A stretch of 64,000 nt of DNA from Paraburkholderia bannensis (GTDB taxonomy: Bacteria > Pseudomonadota > Gammaproteobacteria > Burkholderiales > Burkholderiaceae). Position numbers and translations under genes: made by a program. The stretch covers positions 53,139 to 117,138 of the forward strand of contig NZ_JACHBW010000021.1 in assembly GCF_014200455.1 (NCBI RefSeq). Direction: 5' to 3'. The notes beneath the pieces were generated by a model. The model saw only the letters and a program-made list of their open reading frames with translations. It had not been told where the DNA came from and did no database searches. Below are positions 46,067-52,671 of this stretch, piece by piece; within the stretch, counting starts at the first letter, position 1, and every line of letters starts with the position of its first letter.

Positions 46067-47660
46067 GAAGATCGACTCCTTCAACCGATGCAATCAGTTC
46101 GTGGTCCTGCCAGCCCGCTGCGAATTCCGCCACCACGTTGCCGCGAAACATCACGAGCACGCGGTCGCAAGTGCGCAGATCGTCGAGTTCGCTCGACACT
46201 ACGAGCACGGCCTTGCCTTCGTCGCGCACGCGGTCCACGACCGAGAGCAGCGCCTCCTTCGATTTCACGTCCACGCCTGCGGTGGGATCGATCAGCACGA
46301 GCACTTCGGGATTGCTCGCCAGCGCGCGCGCCATCACCACTTTCTGCTGATTGCCGCCCGACAGCCCCGACACCACATGCTCCGGTCCCTGCGCGACGAT
46401 GCCGAGCGCCTCGATCATGCGTCGGCCAACCCGATGCTTTTTCGCGGGCGGCGCAAAACCCAGACGCCCGAGCAAACGCGCAATCGTCATCGAAGCGTTT
46501 TCAGCAATCGATTGTGTGAGCACGAGCCCCTGGTGATGGCGATCCTTCGGCACGCAGCCCACGCCATGCGCAAGGGCGTGCGGCACGTCGCCGGGCTTGA
46601 GCGCCGCATCGTTCACGCGGATCTCGCCTTGCGTTTGCGCGGTGAGGCCGGCGATCGCTTCGCCCACGCTCGTGCGCCCGCTGCTGGTCGCGCCCGTGAG
46701 GCCCACGACTTCGCCGCGCCGCACCTGAAACGACACGCCGCTGTAATCCGCGCCGTCAATGCCGCGCACGTCCAGTGCGATGCGCGCATCGGCAGGCAAG
46801 GCTGGACGCGCCGCCGCATCGGCGACATTGAGGCCGCCGCTCTCGCCCGTCATCGCCTCGATCAGACGTTCGCGCGGCAATTCGGCCACGCTCGCGCTGA
46901 CGATATGGCGTGCATCGCGTAGCACCGTCACGGCCTGGCAAATCTCGTACACCTCCTGTAAATGGTGCGAGATGAACAAAAACGTCACGCCTTCGCGCTG
47001 CAGTTCGTCGATACGGCGAAAAAGCCGTTTGATTTCTTCGCCGTCGAGTTGCGCGGTGGGTTCGTCGAGAATGATGAAACGCGCGCCGTACGAGAGCGCC
47101 CGCGCGATTTCCACCAACTGCCGCGCCTCGACCGTGAGATCGCCTGCGCGCGCGTTCTCGCGCACATCGATGCGCCAATGATCGAGCAGCGCGCGCGCAT
47201 CGCGGCGCATGGTGGTCCAGTCGATCATGCCGCGCCTGGAGGGCTGACGATTGATGAACAGATTCTCGGCGACGGTGAGATCGCGAATGATCGTCGAGTG
47301 TTGATAAACGCAGGCGACACGCTCGCGCCATGCATCGCGCTCGGCGATGGAAGGCGCGGCCTCGCCGTTGAAACGCACCGTGCCTTCGTCGGGCTTGCGC
47401 AGGCCCGTGAGGATCGACACGAGCGTCGATTTTCCCGCGCCGTTGCGTCCCACCAGCGCATGCGATTCGCCCGCCATCACGCGCAGGCTCACGTTCGAGA
47501 GCGCCGCCGTGGAGCCAAAGCGCCGCGTCACGCCGGTCGCTTCCACCACGGGCGGCAGCGCTTTCGCCGCGCGCTCGCGCGACAGGGTGATCGACGCGGG
47601 CGGCGCGGGCGGCGCGGGCTCTAGACGACCATGACTTCGATCGTGCATCTGATCGCTCAT
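46056..47660 (-). CDS. Sugar ABC transporter ATP-binding protein with two ABC domains (CUT2 family)
   Basis: The 534-residue protein carries two ABC modules, as in RbsA and MglA. The first has Walker A GRNGAGKST and an ILDEPTAQLDGEE Walker B. The second has a degenerate Walker A (TGATSSGRTS, Arg in place of Lys), the signature SGGNQQKVVMARAL and VLIDPTAGVDVKSK. A degenerate second site is normal in this family. It powers sugar import with the permease and binding protein. Its start overlaps the binding-protein stop (ATGA). Confidence 0.92.
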   Translation of the reverse strand: MSDQMHDRSHGRLEPAPPAPPASITLSRERAAKALPPVVEATGVTRRFGSTAALSNVSLRVMAGESHALVGRNGAGKSTLVSILTGLRKPDEGTVRFNGEAAPSIAERDAWRERVACVYQHSTIIRDLTVAENLFINRQPSRRGMIDWTTMRRDARALLDHWRIDVRENARAGDLTVEARQLVEIARALSYGARFIILDEPTAQLDGEEIKRLFRRIDELQREGVTFLFISHHLQEVYEICQAVTVLRDARHIVSASVAELPRERLIEAMTGESGGLNVADAAARPALPADARIALDVRGIDGADYSGVSFQVRRGEVVGLTGATSSGRTSVGEAIAGLTAQTQGEIRVNDAALKPGDVPHALAHGVGCVPKDRHHQGLVLTQSIAENASMTIARLLGRLGFAPPAKKHRVGRRMIEALGIVAQGPEHVVSGLSGGNQQKVVMARALASNPEVLVLIDPTAGVDVKSKEALLSVVDRVRDEGKAVLVVSSELDDLRTCDRVLVMFRGNVVAEFAAGWQDHELIASVEGVDLHEA

Positions 47661-48724
47661 TTAATCGTGTTACCCCAGAGGTTCTTGTCGTCGACGTTCT
47701 GCTTCGTCACGAGCGGCGCGGGCAACTGGTCTTCGAGCACGCCGGGCTGCAACTGGATGATATTGCTGTCGTGATCGGTCTTGCCCGGCTTGAAGGTCTT
47801 GCCCTCCAGCGCGGCCTTGATGTAATAAAGGCCGTATTTCGCGTAAAGATCGGCGGGCTGCGAAACCGTGGCGTCGATCTCGCCCTTGCGGATTGCATCG
47901 TACTCCTGCGGAATGCCGTCATTGGAGACGATCACGATATGCTTCGCATCTCCAGCGGGAACCAGCAGTTGCTTGCGGCGCAGCGTCTGCAGCGTGGGCG
48001 AGAGATAGACGCCGCCCGCCTGCATATAGATCGCCTTGAGATCGGGATTGGCCGTAAGCAGGCTGTCCAGCGCGCTCGCCGCCACATCGCCCTTCCAGCC
48101 CGCCGGAATCTCCAGCAGCGAGAGATTCGGATAGCGCTTCAGGCAGGCGCGAAACGCCTCCGATCGATCGCGCCCGTTCACCGAGGCGAGATCGCCCATG
48201 ATCTGCACCACCTTGCCCGACTTCACATGGTCGCCGATGTACTGGCAGGCCTTTTCGCCGTAGGCGCGATTGTCGGCGCGCACCACCATCGTCACGGTGC
48301 CCTGGGTGGGCGCGACGTCGACGGCCACCACCTTGACGTTCTTCTGCGCCGCGTTATCCAGCGCGCGGCTGATGGCGGCCGAATCGATCGGCCCCACCAC
48401 GATGCCCTTGGCGCCCAGGTTGATCATGTTGTTCATGTCCGTGATCTGCTGCGCGGGGTCGTTGTTCGAATTCACGGGCGCGAGGATGTCGATGCCCATC
48501 TGCTTCGCGTAGACGCTCAGGTAGTTGTTGTACGACTGCCAGAACGGCGAAGTCAGCAGCGGCAGGCCGAGTCCGACCTTGCCCGGATCGGCGGCGCGCG
48601 ACGCAGCGGGCGCGGCGAGCGTCGCGATGCACGCAGCGACGGCGCAGATCGTCTTCGAGAAAGCGCGCGCCTGGCGCCTGGGAGTGGTGCGACGGGCCGT
48701 GGGAAGCCCGGATGCGAACGCCAT
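47657..48724 (-). CDS. Periplasmic sugar-binding protein of ABC transporter (RbsB-like)
   Basis: From ATG 48724, with AGGAG ideally placed, the product is 355 residues. It has a long, Arg-rich signal peptide with core CAVAACIATLAAPAA and cleavage near SRAAD. The mature part is a periplasmic-binding-protein type I fold (FWQSYNNYLSVYAKQMGIDI, NNMINLGAKGIVVGPIDSAAISRAL, VVAVDVAPTQG, DGIPQEYDAIRKGEIDATVSQ). It captures the sugar in the periplasm. It is the first gene of the operon and faces the IclR regulator across a 232-base gap. Fucose as ligand is inferred from the operon. Confidence 0.91.
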   Translation of the reverse strand: MAFASGLPTARRTTPRRQARAFSKTICAVAACIATLAAPAASRAADPGKVGLGLPLLTSPFWQSYNNYLSVYAKQMGIDILAPVNSNNDPAQQITDMNNMINLGAKGIVVGPIDSAAISRALDNAAQKNVKVVAVDVAPTQGTVTMVVRADNRAYGEKACQYIGDHVKSGKVVQIMGDLASVNGRDRSEAFRACLKRYPNLSLLEIPAGWKGDVAASALDSLLTANPDLKAIYMQAGGVYLSPTLQTLRRKQLLVPAGDAKHIVIVSNDGIPQEYDAIRKGEIDATVSQPADLYAKYGLYYIKAALEGKTFKPGKTDHDSNIIQLQPGVLEDQLPAPLVTKQNVDDKNLWGNTIK

Positions 48725-48850
48725 GACTGTCTCCTGTCGACGCTGATTTCGTCGGTTCTTTCGTTGTGGAACCATCCGTATGCGCCGCGCCCGCGAAATA
48801 CAGCGAAGCGCGCCTGCGGCGCTGCGACTGCTCTTTCCCATTCAGACGAC

Positions 48851-48874
48851 ACTGGTGTATGTTCACCAGTGAAC
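48851..48874. promoter_or_regulatory. Nested inverted repeats, probable IclR operator
   Basis: GTTCACCAGTGAAC at 48861-48874 is a near-perfect palindrome with six-base arms. It shares bases with a second inverted repeat, ACTGGTG (48851-48857) and CACCAGT (48864-48870). The block lies two bases downstream of the -10 box of the fucose operon, where a bound regulator would block transcription. Confidence 0.65.
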
Positions 48875-48876
48875 CT

Positions 48877-48906
48877 ATTATTCATATACGCACGATACAA
48901 GGTCAA
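48877..48906 (-). promoter_or_regulatory. Promoter of the L-fucose transport and catabolism operon
   Basis: On the minus strand TTGACC (48906-48901) and AATAAT (48882-48877) are 18 bases apart. The predicted start falls inside the nested inverted repeats. The operon's first ATG is 150 bases further on. Confidence 0.55.
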
Positions 48907-48956
48907 GGAATGTGCGCTGCAGCAACCGTCCGTGATTTCCCTGGGAAAAACCAAGA

Positions 48957-49841
48957 ATGAAGACCAACGCACGCAAGCCACGCGACGAAGCGCCGCCAGG
49001 CGCACCTGAAGCGCCTGAAGCACCTGAAGCGCCTGAAACACCCGAAGCGCCGGAATCGCTGGAATCCGAGGAAAGGGACGACGCGGACCGTTATCGCGCG
49101 CCCGCGCTCGACAAGGGGCTGGACATTCTGGAACTGCTCGCCGAACAGCGCGGCGGCCTCACGCGCGCGGAGATCACCAAGGCGCTCGGGCGCAACGCCA
49201 GCGAGATCTACCGGATGCTGGAGCGCCTGGTGGCGCGCCAGTACGTGATGCGTTCGGAAGCCGGCGACCGTTACGCGCTCAGCCTCAAGCTCTTTGCCCT
49301 CGCGCACCGCCATCCGCCGATGGAGCGCCTGATCGCCGAGGCGCTGCCGCTCATGCAGCGCTTTGCCAACGATGCGGAGCAGTCCTGCCACCTCGCGGTG
49401 TACGACCGGGGCAATCTGCTCGTGATCGCCCAGGTGGACGGGCCGGGCACGTGGGGGATCGCGGTGCGGCTGGGCTCGCGCGTGGGTCTGGTCGACACGA
49501 GTTCGGGGCGCACGATCCTCGCGTATCAAAACCCGGAGCAACGCGCGCTGATGCTCGCGGAACACACCAAGGTGAAGGGCGAAGTCGCCATCGACCACGC
49601 CGCGCTGGAGAGCGCCTGTGCGCAGATTCAGGCGGCGGGGTTCTCGCGCAAGGACAGCCAGCAGATCTTCGGCGTGACCGATGTGACGTTTCCGGTGCTC
49701 GGGCCGTCCGGGCAGGCGATTGCGGCGCTCACCTGCCCGTTTCTCAAGCGCATCGACGATTACGTCGCGCCGTCGCTCGAACAAGCCACGCAGATGCTCG
49801 GGCAGATCGTGCAGGCGTTGTCGATGTTCGGGCAGGGGTAG
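48957..49841 (+). CDS. IclR-family transcriptional regulator
   Basis: The 294-residue protein has a winged helix (LDKGLDILELLAEQRGGLTRAEITKALGRNASEIYRMLERLVARQYV, about residues 44-90). An IclR effector domain follows (SCHLAVYDRGNLLVIAQVDG, SSGRTILAY, GVTDVTFPVLGPSGQAIAALT). It is divergent from the fucose operon and probably represses it through the nested repeats between them, released by L-fucose or a breakdown product. An N-terminal extension of about 40 residues is rich in Ala-Pro-Glu repeats from 9-base units. No strong ribosome binding site is visible. Confidence 0.9.
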   Translation: MKTNARKPRDEAPPGAPEAPEAPEAPETPEAPESLESEERDDADRYRAPALDKGLDILELLAEQRGGLTRAEITKALGRNASEIYRMLERLVARQYVMRSEAGDRYALSLKLFALAHRHPPMERLIAEALPLMQRFANDAEQSCHLAVYDRGNLLVIAQVDGPGTWGIAVRLGSRVGLVDTSSGRTILAYQNPEQRALMLAEHTKVKGEVAIDHAALESACAQIQAAGFSRKDSQQIFGVTDVTFPVLGPSGQAIAALTCPFLKRIDDYVAPSLEQATQMLGQIVQALSMFGQG

Positions 49842-49858
49842 ACGTGTGATCCCCTGTG

Positions 49859-51889
49859 TCACCCCACCGTCACTGCCCCCTCGCCCCCTTCCACCTCGCG
49901 CTTCACAATCGCCAGATAGAGACGTTCCAGATCGCGCGTGAAGCGCAGCGTGTCGAACAGCGCAGCCTCGCTTCTGGCCTGCGCCAGACGCTTGCGTATC
50001 TGCGCGTACCACGCCGGATCACTCGCCAGCGCCAGTGCGATCTGGAAATATCCTTCGAGGTCGGGCGCGACCAGTTCATCCAGCCCCACCGCGTGCAGCA
50101 GGCTCGCGCCCACGCGCCCCGCGAACAGCGCACCAACGGCCGACACCATCGGCACCCCCGCCCACAGCGCGTCGCTGCCGGTGGTGTGCGAGCCGGTCGG
50201 CAAGGTATCCAGCGCGAGATCCGCCAGTGGCAGCCGCGCGAGATGCGCCTCCTGGGCGACACGCGGCGCAAAGATCACACGTGCGCGCGCCACGCCCTGC
50301 GAGTCGAAGAAAGCATGCAGATTGGCACGCGCGCGTTCGCTGCCAGGATCGAGGAGCCACAGCACGCTCGCCGGCATCGCACCCAGCAGACGCGCCCAGA
50401 CCGACGCCATCGGCGCATTGAACTTGAAGGTCTGATTGAAGCTGCAAAACACGAAGCCGCGTTCCGGCAAGCCTGCCGCAGCGCGCGTGGGCGGCTGGAC
50501 ATCGCGCTCGCGCCGATGATCGTGCGGCTGGTAGCAATGCGGCATCAGCGCCAGCGTTTCGCTGTAGTGCGTCGCGGCGGCGGGTGGCGTCACCACGGCG
50601 TCGCCGATGATGTAGTCGGCCAGGCGCGGCGCGCCCAGCGATCCCGGGTAGCCCAGCCAGCTCACGATCACCGGCGCGGGCCGCAATGCCGTGATGCCCA
50701 TGCGCGTATCCGTGGTGTAACCCTTCAGATCGACGAGCAGATGGATACCGTCGCGCGCGATCTGCGTGGCCGCCTGCGCGTCGGTCAAGCCACCAATCGC
50801 GTGGAAGGTGGCAGGCAAGGCGTTCAGCCGCATCTGCCAGAATGCATCGGGCGCATGGTTTCCATAGGAATACAGATGAATATCGAAGCGCGTGGCGTCG
50901 TGCAATTCAAGCACGCCCGCCAGCAGCCGCAGCGTGGCGTGCTCGTGGAAATCGGCGGACAGATAGCCGATGCGCAAACGCGCGCCCGGCTCGCCGGCCG
51001 CCAGCGCCGCATCGATTTGCGCCAGACCCGCGCCGCGTTCGACCAGCGGCGCGGCAGCCAGTTCGCCACGCCAGCGCGATTCGGCGAAGCGTCGGCCGGC
51101 TTCGCGATGCAACCCCGGGGTGAGCGACGGAATGCCCAGCAGTCCCCACGGCGTGAGGTTTTCCGCCGCGCCTGACGCGATCATCTGGAGCGCGGCTTGA
51201 TCGATACGTTCGAGCTCCTGCCAGTGCGCCACGCGCCGCCGCAGGAATTGCACCGATTCCCAGCGCCCGCCCCGGCAATAGGCTTCGTCGGCTTCGTCGA
51301 GCCGGTTCTGGCGTTCGAGCAGGCCGCCATAGCACAGCCAGAGGTGGTTTGCTTTCGGATCGAGTTCGAGCGCTCTTTTCAGGCTCGCCTCGGCGGCCTC
51401 GCACTGTCCCGCGTCCTGCTGCAGTATCGCCAGGTTGCCGTGCGCGAGCGCATAGGCGGGATCGGCGTCGATCGCCGCGCGGTAGGCGGCTTCGGCCTGC
51501 ACGGTCTGGTTGTGTTTCTTGAGCAGGTTGCCGAGGTTGTTGAACAAACGCGCTTCACGCACGCCTTGCTGGATGGCCGCGTAGTATGCGGCGACCGCTT
51601 CCCCATCGCGGCCTTGCCAGAGCAGCGCCCACGCCAGATCGCGCTGGAGTTCGCCGCTCTCGTGCAGCGCCAGCGCGCGGCGCATCGCCGCCTCGCCCTG
51701 CGCGAACTGATGCTGGCGCGCGAGCGTCACGCCAAGCTGATGCCAGGCCTGCGCGTGATTCGGGTCCAGCGCCACGATCTCGCGAAAGAGCGCTTCAGCA
51801 AGCGTGTATTGTCCGGCGTTCAGGCGATCGACGCCGCGCTTGAACAGATCGGCTGAACGGGAAGAAATGGTCGGTTGGGTGATTTTCAT
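49859..51889 (-). CDS. TPR-containing O-GlcNAc transferase-like protein (SPINDLY family)
   Basis: From ATG 51889 the protein has 676 residues; an ATG at 51925 with AGGA upstream is an alternative. Residues about 12-210 form five or six tetratricopeptide repeats (LFREIVALDPNHAQAWHQLG, AYRAAIDADPAYALAHGNLA). The rest is a GT41-like catalytic region: LRIGYLSADFHEHATLRLLAG, GFVFCSFNQTFKFNAPMASVW, RVIFAPR and LPTGSHTTGSDALWAGVPMV. It probably glycosylates a protein with a nucleotide sugar. No obvious target gene lies next to it, as it follows the IclR gene on the other strand. Confidence 0.87.
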   Translation of the reverse strand: MKITQPTISSRSADLFKRGVDRLNAGQYTLAEALFREIVALDPNHAQAWHQLGVTLARQHQFAQGEAAMRRALALHESGELQRDLAWALLWQGRDGEAVAAYYAAIQQGVREARLFNNLGNLLKKHNQTVQAEAAYRAAIDADPAYALAHGNLAILQQDAGQCEAAEASLKRALELDPKANHLWLCYGGLLERQNRLDEADEAYCRGGRWESVQFLRRRVAHWQELERIDQAALQMIASGAAENLTPWGLLGIPSLTPGLHREAGRRFAESRWRGELAAAPLVERGAGLAQIDAALAAGEPGARLRIGYLSADFHEHATLRLLAGVLELHDATRFDIHLYSYGNHAPDAFWQMRLNALPATFHAIGGLTDAQAATQIARDGIHLLVDLKGYTTDTRMGITALRPAPVIVSWLGYPGSLGAPRLADYIIGDAVVTPPAAATHYSETLALMPHCYQPHDHRRERDVQPPTRAAAGLPERGFVFCSFNQTFKFNAPMASVWARLLGAMPASVLWLLDPGSERARANLHAFFDSQGVARARVIFAPRVAQEAHLARLPLADLALDTLPTGSHTTGSDALWAGVPMVSAVGALFAGRVGASLLHAVGLDELVAPDLEGYFQIALALASDPAWYAQIRKRLAQARSEAALFDTLRFTRDLERLYLAIVKREVEGGEGAVTVG

Positions 51890-52097
51890 CCCCCGATCAT
51901 AGAAAGCGCTTTGGGGCGCGAACATCAGATCGTTCCTGGTTTCGGCGCGACGTTTCGGCGCCACCGGCCGCACGCGTGCGGGACGATCCTGGCGACTGGA
52001 AGCGTGCCGCGCAAACCGGGTAAAATGGCGGCCCTCTCAAATTCCGTCCGGCGCGTGACGCCAGCCTGGCACTCGCACGGACGCGCACGCAAACCTC

Positions 52098-52643
52098 ATG
52101 GCGAAACTTCTCACCGATCACGAATTCCAGCGTTTTTCCGAGCTTCAGCAGAAACAGGCGAGCTTCACGATTTCGGCCGAGGAAGCCGACGAGCTGCGCG
52201 ATATCGTCGCGCGCGCGCAGAAAAAACGCGATGACCGCGCCGACGCGATGAAGACCGTCGAAACCGCCATCGCGCAATTCGAGATCACGCCGGACGAGCT
52301 GTTTTCGGCCGAGCAGATCGCCGAAGCCGCGCGCAATTTCGGTCTGATCCCGGCTACGCGCAAGGAGCGCGTGCTGCCGCCGTCGCTGACGTTCAACGGC
52401 AAGACGCACCAGTGGACCACGCGCGCGCTGCCGGAAGAGATCCGCGCGCCGCTGTTCGAGGCGTTCCAGGGCGGCCAGTCGGTCAAGACCTTCATCGCCA
52501 CGCCCAAGGACGCCGCGCGCTGCGCCGCGACCATCGCGCGTCTGGAGAAGGAAACCGGCGCGCAATACGCGCAGGCGTGGCTCGAAGAGCTGTCGCTCAC
52601 GCGCGCGCAGGTTGACGAAGCACTGGCGAAGCTCGCCGCCTGA
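52098..52643 (+). CDS. Conserved hypothetical protein, 181 residues
   Basis: The protein begins MAKLLTDHEFQRFSELQQKQ and has a predicted helical first half (ISAEEADELRDIVARAQKKRDDRADAMKTVE) with FEITPDELFSAEQI. A second part contains NGKTHQWTTRALPEEIRAPLFEAF. I recognise no catalytic motif or domain. It looks soluble, since there is no signal or membrane segment. The start is the first ATG after a short leader, but no ribosome binding site is evident. It ends 29 bases before the convergent Pat-like gene's stop. Confidence 0.72.
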   Translation: MAKLLTDHEFQRFSELQQKQASFTISAEEADELRDIVARAQKKRDDRADAMKTVETAIAQFEITPDELFSAEQIAEAARNFGLIPATRKERVLPPSLTFNGKTHQWTTRALPEEIRAPLFEAFQGGQSVKTFIATPKDAARCAATIARLEKETGAQYAQAWLEELSLTRAQVDEALAKLAA

Positions 52644-52671
52644 GGCTTCGCGCATCAGACAGGATGCCGCT

